A stretch of DNA of 64,000 nt from Lachnospiraceae bacterium. GTDB lineage: Bacteria; Bacillota; Clostridia; Lachnospirales; Lachnospiraceae. The DNA is taken from NCBI GenBank assembly GCA_021770345.1, contig JAETRD010000013.1:62001-126000 (forward strand), given 5' to 3'. The notes beneath the pieces are model-generated. The model was not told where the DNA came from. It worked only from the letters and a program-made list of their open reading frames with translations, and ran no database searches. Below are positions 48,050 through 55,988 of the stretch, piece after piece. Within the stretch, counting starts at the first letter, position 1; the number at the start of each line of letters is the position of its first letter. Both the position numbers and the translations under genes were made by a program.

Positions 48050-49045
48050 TTACACATTTACACACAAAATACGTTCTACTTCCGCAAACTCCTTTTCGGT
48101 ATACCCAAAAGATATAATCTGTTCTTTTGTGGCACCGGCCTGAATCATTCTCTCAATCGCATTAAGCCGTTCTTTTTCTATGCCTTTTTCTATGCCTTTT
48201 TCTATGCCTTTTTCTATGCCCTTTTCCATGCCTTTTTCCATTGCTCTTTCCATAATAGCTTCCGACCAATTACACATCGTCTGCATCCTCCCTTCCAGTT
48301 CGGTTGTCATTATCATCCCATATTCTTCTGTAAGTATACGTTTCTTTTCTTCCACGCTCGCCTCGGAAAGCAATTTTTCCAGCATTGCGATTAATATGTT
48401 TTGGGAATCCTTTATGCTTTCCCCGCTTCTTATATTAATAATGATGCCCCGCATCAGGTCCATGTCATACAAATTTTCCTTATTTCCAAAAACAGTGTTT
48501 CTGTTAAGGCCAATCTCTTCAATGGAATCACCGTCCTCGCTGTTGCTTATACATAGCCATATGCTCCGAACTTTCTTCAAATTGTCGTACTCACTGTGGA
48601 AAAATTCGGTCTGTTTCTGTGCGGAAATCATCCTCGCGAGATAAAATATGATTCTATTCTCCAAATGATACCCTAATTTAGCGGGATCTGACGAACGCTG
48701 TGCCTCTAAATTTATCAGAAATTTCATTTCCGTTTCTTTATGATATGCCGTAAAACGGATATCAAAGAAGATTTTTCCCTCTCCCGGAATATTATCCTCC
48801 GTGTTGGCTGCGTTTACGCGTCCCAGATTTGAAAGTCCCGCATCCAGCGGCCTCGTCTCGATTTCAATATCCTCGCCAATGCTGGCCATAATATCCTGAA
48901 TCGCAATATCCTTAAATTCCGAAACGGCATATTTCAAAACCCGTGCCAGTATTTGCTTGTCTGCAAGCAGGAATTTTATATTTGTATCATAGAATCTTGA
49001 GACATCTGCTGCCTCAATTGCCTGTGCTAAATTCGTATCTGCCAT
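48050..49045 (-). CDS. Rpn-family PD-(D/E)XK nuclease / putative transposase
   Basis: A 331-residue protein of the recombination-promoting nuclease family common in Clostridia. The N-terminal half carries the nuclease core: IFFDIRFTAYHKETEMKFLINLEAQ, where the acidic residues and the Glu-Ala-Gln segment form the PD-(D/E)XK site. The C-terminal half is helical and contains a run of GIEK repeats followed by the usual tail ATKEQIISFGYTEKEF. AAAGGAAAG precedes the ATG. Monocistronic. Family members are linked to DNA mobility; whether this copy is active is unknown. Confidence 0.85.
   Translation of the reverse strand: MADTNLAQAIEAADVSRFYDTNIKFLLADKQILARVLKYAVSEFKDIAIQDIMASIGEDIEIETRPLDAGLSNLGRVNAANTEDNIPGEGKIFFDIRFTAYHKETEMKFLINLEAQRSSDPAKLGYHLENRIIFYLARMISAQKQTEFFHSEYDNLKKVRSIWLCISNSEDGDSIEEIGLNRNTVFGNKENLYDMDLMRGIIINIRSGESIKDSQNILIAMLEKLLSEASVEEKKRILTEEYGMIMTTELEGRMQTMCNWSEAIMERAMEKGMEKGIEKGIEKGIEKGIEKERLNAIERMIQAGATKEQIISFGYTEKEFAEVERILCVNV
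48178..48240 (-). repeat. 12-bp tandem repeats in the nuclease gene
   Basis: About five near-identical 12-bp units (CTATGCCTTTTT on the plus strand) encode GIEK/GMEK repeats. Changes in copy number would keep the reading frame and lengthen a helical linker. Confidence 0.85.
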
Positions 49046-49186
49046 TTTCTTTCCTTTCTTCTGTATTTGTTTACAATAGCCGGCTTTTTAACCCTTCCAA
49101 TCCCTGTTGCGCTACATTTATTATACTTAACTCACGCAATAATATCAATCATTCTGCCCCATAAAATATGAAGCAGCTATTTACCG

Positions 49187-49440
49187 GTTGTTGTTCACGG
49201 TTCTGGGAACCGCTTATTGCAACGATTCAAGGCGATACTGTGAAAAATAAATTTTTCAAACATGAACAAGTTCATGTTGCAACTTTGTGCCTGCGGCCCA
49301 AAGTTTGCGGACTGCTGCAGGAATGGAGGATTATTATGAGTTTTTCTTTGCAAAAATCGCCCCTCACACCTGAATCATATCTCTACGGGACGCACCGTTT
49401 ATGGTGCATGTTCCCATCCGGACCTCCCGTTTCTTTCACA
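49187..49440. repeat. MITE-like element, diverged and expanded copy 2
   Basis: Fills most of the 467-bp gap between the nuclease and recombinase genes. The left end GTTGTTGTTCACGG and the following ~40 bp (GGGAACCGCTTATTGCAACG) match copy 1 at 44562-44710; then ~95 extra bases are inserted; then ATGAGTTTTTCTTTGCAAAAA to CATATCTCT matches again. The inner hairpin is kept with different bases (GGGACGCACC / GGTGCATGTTCCC). Here the 38-codon ORF at 49336-49452 (MSFSLQKSPLTPESYL) has GGAGG six bases upstream. The right end has decayed. Confidence 0.6.
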
Positions 49441-49512
49441 AAAGTATCATAATCCGTGTATGATATATATCTAATACAAACTTTACACTTACTTTACAAA
49501 GGAGAAATCACT

Positions 49513-50433
49513 ATGAACAGCATGCCATCTTATATTTCGGACTATCTGGAATACTGCCGCACACAAAAGCGGCTGGACGAAAAGACGCTAAAGGCCTATC
49601 GAATTGATTTGCGGCAATTTTTGCAGCAAGTGACCGAGTCGGAGATTACAGCCGTCACTTCCGGCGTTTTAGAGGATTATATCGCCCGACTCCACACGCA
49701 GTATAAACCCAGGACCGCAAAACGGAAAATTGCCTCCCTCAAAGCCTTTTTCCGCTATCTTGAATACAGGGAATATATTGACTACAATCCCTTTAACAAA
49801 ATTCAAATACGTTTTCGGGAACCCGTTATACTGCCAAAAACCATCCCCCTGCGTACGGTTGAGACATTTCTGTCCGCGATTTATAAGCAGCATCAATGCG
49901 CCGGGACCGTCTACCAGAGAAGAAATGCCCTGCGCGATGCCGCCGTCGCGGAACTCCTCTTTGCCACCGGCATCCGAATCTCAGAGCTCTGTGCGTTAAA
50001 GGACAATGACGTGAACTTGTATGACGGAACGATCCTGATTTACGGAAAAGGAGACAAAGAGCGGCGGATTCAGATAGGAAGCAAACCCGTAATTGATATT
50101 TTAGAAACATACAGAGACAATTTCTGCGCGGAAATCGATGCCTGCAACCACTTTTTCACCAACCAGTCCGGCAGCGCTTTATCGGATCAGGCAGTGCGTC
50201 GGATGATAAACAAATATACGTCGTTAGCGTCCATAGAACAACATATCACACCCCATATGTTCCGGCATACCTTTGCGACGAGTCTTTTGGAAGCCGACGT
50301 CGATATACGCTTTATTCAGGAGATGCTCGGCCACAGTTCCATCAACGTTACGGAGATATATACGCATGTAGCCGTTGCAAAGCAGCGGGAAATTTTGGTC
50401 ACAAAGCATCCGAGAAAAGATTTTCGGATATGA
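49513..50433 (+). CDS. XerC/D-like tyrosine recombinase
   Basis: A 306-residue site-specific recombinase. Residues ~1-90 are the SAM-like DNA-binding domain (ISDYLEYCRTQKRLDEKTLKAY). The catalytic residues are all visible: Arg in ATGIRISEL (~154), Lys in GKGDKERRI, His-x-x-Arg in HMFRHTFAT, His in LGHSS and Tyr in TEIYTHV (~282). ATG at 49513 with AAAGGAG eight bases upstream. A terminator follows directly, and 14 bp behind that lies the left 24-bp inverted repeat of the ATP-grasp island. I infer that this enzyme recombines those repeats rather than serving chromosome dimer resolution. Confidence 0.92.
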   Translation: MNSMPSYISDYLEYCRTQKRLDEKTLKAYRIDLRQFLQQVTESEITAVTSGVLEDYIARLHTQYKPRTAKRKIASLKAFFRYLEYREYIDYNPFNKIQIRFREPVILPKTIPLRTVETFLSAIYKQHQCAGTVYQRRNALRDAAVAELLFATGIRISELCALKDNDVNLYDGTILIYGKGDKERRIQIGSKPVIDILETYRDNFCAEIDACNHFFTNQSGSALSDQAVRRMINKYTSLASIEQHITPHMFRHTFATSLLEADVDIRFIQEMLGHSSINVTEIYTHVAVAKQREILVTKHPRKDFRI

Positions 50434-50441
50434 GGAAGGGG

Positions 50442-50476
50442 AAAAGAGCATTCCTGCGTGGAAGGGTGCTCTTTTT
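50442..50476 (+). terminator. Terminator of the recombinase gene
   Basis: AAAAGAGCA and TGCTCTTTT pair around an inner TTCC/GGAA stem, followed by a T-run. It insulates the island from recombinase transcription. Confidence 0.8.
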
Positions 50477-50489
50477 ATTGATTTGGGAA

Positions 50490-50513
50490 GGATAATTAAA
50501 AGTTATCCGTTAA
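50490..50513 (+). repeat. Left 24-bp inverted repeat of the ATP-grasp island
   Basis: Identical over 24 bp to the reverse complement of 54843-54866; matching stops exactly at both ends. The first 19 bp, GGATAATTAAAAGTTATCC, are themselves an inverted repeat (GGATAA/TTATCC) with a 7-bp spacer, the layout of a tyrosine-recombinase crossover site. Confidence 0.9.
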
Positions 50514-50617
50514 ATTTCAATTAAGGGAATATCTGTCAGGTTTTCATATATCATGTTTGTTCGTACAGGTATGCTGCATGATTCTGTACATAATGATAAT
50601 TAATGCTTATCTGTTAC

Positions 50618-51559
50618 CTATGAGTGACAATCATGAAACATAGAGATCAACGCCTGGTCATATATGGATGTTGCAATTTTTAATCCATTAGGGTTCTTTA
50701 TGATAAATTGATCCATAGCTACTCCGGCATTTATTTCAAGAACATGTTTTTCATTGTGATTGTCTACTAATATATCGATTGTAGCAAAGTTGATATTTAT
50801 TGCATTAGCGGCTGAAATTGCAAGATCAGCTAATTCATTATATAGCTCAATATCATCAATAGGAGCACATTCTGCGCCTTGGGAAAGATTGAATTTCCAA
50901 TTTAACTGCAGTTTATAGCCACTGGGATATACCTTATTCAATTGCGCATAAATATTAGGCATAATCGTAGAGGAGTTGATATGATTGGTTTTTAACAATT
51001 CCCCTACGGTTGATGTTCCATCACATATAATATGGGCCCGAACTTTTTTATAAGCATGCAAAATTTGGTCATTCAAGAAAAAGAAACGGTATTCTGCTAT
51101 TGCGTCTATAAATGGTGATACTACTAAATACTTATATTTTTTCTCAATTTGAAAAAGAGTTTTTTCTATATCTTTCGGACTATCACATTTATAGACATCT
51201 GTTCCCTCATATGAATTATTAGGTTTTATTACAATGGACTTATATTTTACTAACGTTTCATAACATATTTCAAAAATACCTTTTTCGGATTTCGAATAGT
51301 CTTCTGTATCCATGCGGGAAATCTTAATGCATGGAATGGTAGGAATCCCGGATGCGCAAAAAACTAAATAAGCCTCGTATTTATTGTCGGCAATTCGGCT
51401 TGAAATAGTTGTGTTTATATCAAACCTCCTGCTCCAGATAAAATGAACAGAGTTATTTTGGGTTAATTTATATATGGATTCATTTCCTATTTTTTGAATG
51501 TCAATCTGATGTTTTTTGCAGAGACTGTAAATTATTTTGTCATAAGTATCAGGATACAT
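50618..51559 (-). CDS. ATP-grasp ligase, island gene 1
   Basis: A 313-residue, AT-rich gene product. ATP-grasp features: ESIYKLTQNNSVHFIWSRR region, SIVIKPNNSYEGTDVY (nucleotide-binding lysine and glycine-rich loop), YLVVSPFIDAIAEYRFF and the metal-binding end FATIDILVD...HVLEINAGVAMDQF. It is closest in look to RimK/glutathione-synthetase-like ligases that couple a carboxylate to an amine with ATP, but the substrate is unknown. GGAGGTAAAT precedes the ATG. Only 20 bp separate it from the divergent STAND gene, and its stop lies ~100 bp from the left repeat. Confidence 0.8.
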   Translation of the reverse strand: MYPDTYDKIIYSLCKKHQIDIQKIGNESIYKLTQNNSVHFIWSRRFDINTTISSRIADNKYEAYLVFCASGIPTIPCIKISRMDTEDYSKSEKGIFEICYETLVKYKSIVIKPNNSYEGTDVYKCDSPKDIEKTLFQIEKKYKYLVVSPFIDAIAEYRFFFLNDQILHAYKKVRAHIICDGTSTVGELLKTNHINSSTIMPNIYAQLNKVYPSGYKLQLNWKFNLSQGAECAPIDDIELYNELADLAISAANAININFATIDILVDNHNEKHVLEINAGVAMDQFIIKNPNGLKIATSIYDQALISMFHDCHS

Positions 51560-51579
51560 ATTTACCTCCGGAGAAATAT

Positions 51580-53880
51580 ATGGAAAATGTTGTTTATAAA
51601 AATCATGAGACAGAAATAAATGAGTTAATAAATTTGCTGTTAAACAAAAAAAATCAAATTATTTTATATAATAGTCATGAAGGATATGGCAATACAGCTT
51701 TTATTCAAAGGATAATGTATTTGCTGCATACTACTCCGGACTACCAAATTCTCTATGCCGAATTAACGCCATCAGAACAGAATCCTTTGCACAAAGTAAC
51801 CCAAAATATTGTATCTAAAAAAGAAAAATTATACCAGCGTCTACAGTTCTTTTCTGACGAACAGAATTGCAGCCAAGAAATTCCAATTACTTTGTCCGCT
51901 GTCATTAAAGATATAACCAATTCAGAAACACTGGCGGCATTGTTTAGTCCACAAGAGTCTATTCCGATTTATGCCGGATTTTATCAAGATAGACTAAAAC
52001 ATAACTTTTTTGATTTGGTGCACATTATAACCAGACAGCAAAGAGTGATTTTTTTTATTGATAACATACAATTTATGGATAATGACAGTTTTTATGAATT
52101 GCAGGCTTTGCTCCAAAATCCTGCAATAACGCTGGTGTTATTTAAATCCGGAGAGGGACATGTTTTTGATAAATTTTACGATGAAATTAAATATAAATTT
52201 TCAGAAGTTGAATTAAATTTCCCAGAACCGGATATCGTTTATGTGCAAAAGCTTGCAACTCTTTATCATAAAACACTTTCTGAATATGAAGCGGCATCCA
52301 TATTATCCGAAAATAAAGGTAATATACGGAAAATATTATGCAATATGAGAAAGCCCGAAAATTCGGATTCCAATCTTATGTTAGAAGATCAATTAATAAA
52401 AATAATTATTTTATATAATGACTATATTACACAGCAGGAGCTTCTTCAAATCTGCAGTTATACACCATATGAAGGTATTATCAGCGAAGAGGAGATCAGC
52501 GTTTGTATTAAAAATATTGCAAACAAAGGACTCCTGCAGTCAATTACTGTTCTGGAAACGCGTAATATACAATATAAACCGGTTTCGGATATTGATATCT
52601 CCATAGATATTGCTGATAAAATGATCATAAGCCGGGCATTGAGCAACTATTATGAGCATTGTGATAACTTAGATTATAAACATCTATGTCATGCATGGCA
52701 TCTTAACGCTTCTATAAATTTAATGAATCGTAATAAATGTCTCACATACAAAGTATTATTGTATGCTCTGAGAATGGGTTATAGAGTACCCAATGAAATA
52801 TTACAATATGCGAAACAGCAGAAGGACCTCAATTCCAAAATTTTAACTGCGACATTTTTGTTCTGTAATGCGAATTATTTATCAGCGAAAAACCTTTTAG
52901 AGGAAATTCTGATTGATAATGATCACAGATCTTTTCAAGTTATGCACGCGATATCGTTAAACAGATGCCGCTATCATGATTTAGCAGAAACTAAGTTGTC
53001 AAATTTAATTGAAACCTCTCACAATATTGATGAAAAAACTATTCTGGTGTCATTTTTAATAAGCAACTGTATACACAGCAGAAAACTAAACCAGGCAAAA
53101 AGTCTATATGAAAAATATAAAGATGAATTAAAGGTAAGTAAAAAATATCCGTATTTTTTAAGGAATGCCGCAACAGTTTTTGATGCTTTAACTGCTTATC
53201 AATTAAGAAGCAATGCGCTAAAATATTTCAAGGAATCAAACGATTTTTTTGGATATTATTCTACCACAATTAATATGACCAATTATTTTTTGCATCACGA
53301 GTCCGTTGAGTATACGATAAGTATCATCCAAAAAGCTTTTAACGAACTACAGCAGTATAATGCAAATCAAATACATCTTGCGGCAAATAATCTGGGCGTA
53401 TGCTATTTATATGCAAAGGATTATTTAAATGCCATTAAATATTTATCGCTTTGTTTTGAAAAGGCGCAGAGCATTATGCCAAAAGGCTATGCGGCAATTA
53501 ATCTCTCTGCCATCTTTTTACAAAAAAAGCAGTATGCCAAAGCACACGGATATCTCGATATAATTTCTGATGAAATCCGTAAATCCAAACTGGCAAGATT
53601 AAAAGCGCACTATTACTTGCAATGTTCACTCGAAGAATATGTTAATGGAAATTTCATGCAGGCAAACGCTGCAATCATTAATACTGGCAAATATTGTTCC
53701 CAGACGGAAAATATAACTGTCTATAAAGCAGTCAATTTCATAAAAAATAACATGGGAAATAATATTCTCTATGATGAAAAAATGTTTTCTTCTATGTTCG
53801 TACCCTGTCTTTTAGAATACTGGACAATTAATTCCATTGATGTGCTTTCAGAGGACTTTTTGCCTGTGCATACTGCTTAA
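51580..53880 (+). CDS. STAND-like ATPase with degenerate P-loop and TPR-type repeats
   Basis: A 766-residue protein. The P-loop region reads SHEGYGNTAF (residues 32-41): the glycine pattern is kept but the expected Lys is Asn. A Walker B-like RVIFFIDNIQFMD follows near 155-168, with Asn-Ile in place of acidic second residue. A winged-helix-like middle part is followed by ~350 residues of helical repeats resembling TPRs (LAANNLGVCYLYAKDYLNAI; AAINLSAIFLQKKQYAKAHG). The plan resembles signal-transducing STAND regulators (e.g. MalT/AfsR class) without a recognisable DNA-binding output. Its end overlaps the convergent gene 2 by 33 bp. Function unknown. Confidence 0.65.
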   Translation: MENVVYKNHETEINELINLLLNKKNQIILYNSHEGYGNTAFIQRIMYLLHTTPDYQILYAELTPSEQNPLHKVTQNIVSKKEKLYQRLQFFSDEQNCSQEIPITLSAVIKDITNSETLAALFSPQESIPIYAGFYQDRLKHNFFDLVHIITRQQRVIFFIDNIQFMDNDSFYELQALLQNPAITLVLFKSGEGHVFDKFYDEIKYKFSEVELNFPEPDIVYVQKLATLYHKTLSEYEAASILSENKGNIRKILCNMRKPENSDSNLMLEDQLIKIIILYNDYITQQELLQICSYTPYEGIISEEEISVCIKNIANKGLLQSITVLETRNIQYKPVSDIDISIDIADKMIISRALSNYYEHCDNLDYKHLCHAWHLNASINLMNRNKCLTYKVLLYALRMGYRVPNEILQYAKQQKDLNSKILTATFLFCNANYLSAKNLLEEILIDNDHRSFQVMHAISLNRCRYHDLAETKLSNLIETSHNIDEKTILVSFLISNCIHSRKLNQAKSLYEKYKDELKVSKKYPYFLRNAATVFDALTAYQLRSNALKYFKESNDFFGYYSTTINMTNYFLHHESVEYTISIIQKAFNELQQYNANQIHLAANNLGVCYLYAKDYLNAIKYLSLCFEKAQSIMPKGYAAINLSAIFLQKKQYAKAHGYLDIISDEIRKSKLARLKAHYYLQCSLEEYVNGNFMQANAAIINTGKYCSQTENITVYKAVNFIKNNMGNNILYDEKMFSSMFVPCLLEYWTINSIDVLSEDFLPVHTA

Positions 53881-54822
53881 GAAAATATCTGTCACAAGCT
53901 CTTCCTGGCATAGTCCCATTTTATTTGCAGCAATGCAAAAAGAAGATTGTTTTCCGAGATTACAGCATAAATTAAATTCAATAAATTCAATTTGATTAGA
54001 AGTTACGATAAAATCCAGTCTAGTATAATCCAATGGCTGCAGCTCAAATAAAAAGGAATCTGCCAGTTTTACAAATTCTTTTTCCAAACTGAAATCTGTA
54101 TTTACCTGTCTTGTTAATCCGGTATCCAATTTTCTTTTTTGGCGGTAAGTTACGACATTTCCTCTCAAACTGGAAGTTTCCTTCACAGAAGGAAGGTGAA
54201 TTAACTGTCCATTTTTAAAATATAAGGGAACGCTATAATAGATTCCATCTGCAAACTGTTCAACAATTACATCAAGATTATTTTTCTGCAGCCTTCTTAT
54301 TTGTACTGTGGCCTGATTCCAGTTATCCGCAATTGATGATTCGTCAATGAAAGCTGAGGATGCTCCAAAACGTGGTTTTACAAAATATGGGCCTTCAAAA
54401 AGAGGGATATTCGGAATCATTTCATTGGCTTCTATAACCATCCATACAGGCGTATGAAGTCCGGCATGTTGTGCTACAATTTTGGCTAAATGCTTATCTT
54501 CTGCGACTGCCCGCATATTGGGCCTGGAACCTAAATAGGGAATACTCAGATATTCTAATAAAGAAGAAACAAATATCTCTGAATTTCTGTATGGTGCCCG
54601 ATTCAGCAAAGAAAAAACATAATGAAATTGTGTTTTTGAATTAAGCAAAATTGACGGGTCACGGGCACATATCGTTTTGGGGCATAATTTTTGTAAAATT
54701 TTATAAATATCAAAATGATATTGAGCGTAAATTCCGTCTGTATGTTCCGTCGTTAAAGGGTATTCCTCATTATCAGGCGCGAATTTGGCTAAGAAAAGTA
54801 TACTTAAATCTTCTATATTCAT
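53848..54822 (-). CDS. ATP-grasp ligase, D-Ala-D-Ala-ligase-like, island gene 2
   Basis: A 324-residue protein. The D-Ala-D-Ala ligase pattern is recognisable: IPYLGSRPNMRAVAEDKHLAK, AGLHTPVW, FVKPRFGASSAF and the catalytic end YTRLDFIV...IEFIEFNLCCNLGKQSSF. The last motif differs from the EINTxPG of true cell-wall ligases, so another carboxylate-amine ligation is more likely. GGAG lies eight bases before the ATG. The start is only 20 bp inside the right 24-bp repeat; the sole good promoter lies beyond that repeat. The 3' end overlaps the convergent STAND gene. Confidence 0.82.
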   Translation of the reverse strand: MNIEDLSILFLAKFAPDNEEYPLTTEHTDGIYAQYHFDIYKILQKLCPKTICARDPSILLNSKTQFHYVFSLLNRAPYRNSEIFVSSLLEYLSIPYLGSRPNMRAVAEDKHLAKIVAQHAGLHTPVWMVIEANEMIPNIPLFEGPYFVKPRFGASSAFIDESSIADNWNQATVQIRRLQKNNLDVIVEQFADGIYYSVPLYFKNGQLIHLPSVKETSSLRGNVVTYRQKRKLDTGLTRQVNTDFSLEKEFVKLADSFLFELQPLDYTRLDFIVTSNQIEFIEFNLCCNLGKQSSFCIAANKMGLCQEELVTDIFLSSMHRQKVL

Positions 54823-54842
54823 AATTTATTCTCCAGTCCAAC

Positions 54843-54866
54843 TTAACGGATAACTTTTAATTATCC
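54843..54866 (-). repeat. Right 24-bp inverted repeat of the ATP-grasp island
   Basis: Exact inverted copy of 50490-50513, giving a 4,377-bp segment from outer end to outer end. It lies in the 5' leader of island gene 2, between that gene's ribosome binding site and the upstream promoter. Confidence 0.9.
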
Positions 54867-54903
54867 ATCTAACACCATCTCCAAACTACAAACATCTTAG
54901 ATT

Positions 54904-54912
54904 ATTATACCA
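54904..54912 (-). promoter_or_regulatory. Extended -10 promoter reading into the island across the right repeat
   Basis: Minus-strand TGGTATAAT is a perfect extended -10; the -35 region is weak. Transcription would start near 54897, cross the 24-bp repeat and enter island gene 2. Confidence 0.55.
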
Positions 54913-55004
54913 CCTGTTTCCCGCAAAGACCATCCCCTTTTTCGACATTTTCCATCTTTGCATTATCTACCCTAAATATCCCCCGGAATAGTCCACTCTC
55001 CTTC

Positions 55005-55310
55005 TCAAAAAAACGTTCCGCTCTCCTGATTTCTCAGCATCCGCGAAACGTTCCATATCAAACCCAATATTGGCAAAATCTCCTTCACACCGTTTATTCC
55101 AAAAAAGTTCTTTCCGATTTCCTCATAAGCTGTTTCAAATCCGAAAGAAACTTTTTCCTGTTAAATATAACAAACCTGAAGCCCCTCTCTTCGAGTCCTA
55201 TTGTCACCGCCTGAAACAGGAAATATGACCTTTTCTGATATTCCTTATCTCTCTTATCAGCATCGCAAAATTTTTATACGCATCCGGGCTTCCCCGCTTA
55301 CTCCCATTCC
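55005..55310 (-). pseudogene. Degraded gene remnant
   Basis: Protein-like stretches appear in different minus-strand frames: SPDAYKNFAMLIREIRNIRKG (about 55290-55230), SYFLFQAVTIGLEERGFRF (about 55235-55180) and FGINGVKEILPILGLIWNVS within a 50-codon open piece ending at 55005. No single frame is open and no start with ribosome binding site was found. It looks like one old gene broken by frameshifts. Family not recognised. The rest of the 54867-55350 gap shows only the island promoter. Confidence 0.35.
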
Positions 55311-55350
55311 CCTATGCCATCTTCCGTTATAAAGTCATATCCATTATCCA

Positions 55351-55627
55351 TACCCTCAGTGGACAAAGGGACACACGGTCGGAAAAGAGCCAATTTTTGC
55401 CCCTGCCGCGTTGCTTTCGTTCCGCGTACACCCTGTACGCGTCATTCAAGCGCCTTGCAGGGACGAAAATTGACTTCTTTCCGACTCTCTGACCCTGACC
55501 ATAGATATTCGGGTGATTTGCAAGGCGGACGATTGAGGCGTACTGGACGTACGCTAATTGAGGACAACGCAGTAAATCATCCGAATATCATGGTTCAGGA
55601 CGTGTGTGCCCTTGTCCACTGAGGGTA
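55351..55627. mobile_element. 277-bp TA-flanked MITE-like element with two internal hairpins
   Basis: Terminal inverted repeats of 26 bp (beginning TACCCTCAGTGGACAA) match with two mismatches. Both ends are TA, compatible with the TA duplication of IS630/Tc1-mariner-type elements. Inside are two long imperfect hairpins, 55378-55485 (arms starting GTCGGAAA) and 55494-55599 (arms starting CCTGA), each capped by a GCGTAC/GTACGC mini-stem. The element could fold into a cloverleaf. It has no transposase gene. A collapsed copy is at 17262-17322. Confidence 0.75.
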
Positions 55628-55919
55628 AGCATTTGCAGATATACGTCAAAAGAATCCGCCACAATCACCCATTCATCCGGGTCGTGAAGATAGCGCAGAA
55701 CCTGCCCCCGTTTTCCCTTTGCCGAGGGCGAAAAGTCAATAAAAAGCTGTGATGTCCCGCCGTTGTTCACACAGTCGGCAAAATGCAGCCAGCACAGTTT
55801 GCCAAAATCATCGCAAATACCCTCATCTACCGGGATATCGTCAAATGTAGTAAACTGTCCGGAATATCAGGATATAATGCCCGCAATTTTTTCGCATCCC
55901 CGTCATTTACACCATGCAT
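55588..55919 (-). pseudogene. SMI1/KNR4 (SUKH) family pseudogene, internally deleted and cut by the MITE-like element
   Basis: The start (ATG at 55917-55919) encodes MHGVNDGDAKKLRALYPDIP, a typical SUKH N-terminus. After PDSLLHL the frame shifts, and the C-terminal part continues in another frame: LCWLHFADCVNNGGTSQLFI, then GKRGQVLRYLHDPDEWVIVA and DSFDVYLQML. A normal member is ~150-180 residues, so about 60-80 residues are missing. Directly after QML the MITE end begins and supplies foreign codons to a stop at 55588. SUKH proteins often act as immunity proteins to toxins of contact-dependent systems; no toxin gene is seen nearby. Confidence 0.75.
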
Positions 55920-55988
55920 TACTCACTCAAAATTATTCCATTGCCTTTCCTCTCCTCTAAATGCTAATAAGCAGACTTCTCGCTTTCA

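Noticed and set aside
48178-48240. Possible CRISPR array
   Set aside because: The 12-bp units are contiguous without spacers and encode in-frame GIEK repeats.
53848-54822. Genuine D-Ala-D-Ala ligase (ddl)
   Set aside because: The catalytic ending differs from EINTxPG and the gene lies in an AT-rich accessory island without cell-wall genes.
50490-54866. Classical composite transposon or IS element
   Set aside because: There is no transposase inside the repeats and no target duplication outside them; the site form and neighbouring enzyme fit tyrosine recombination better.
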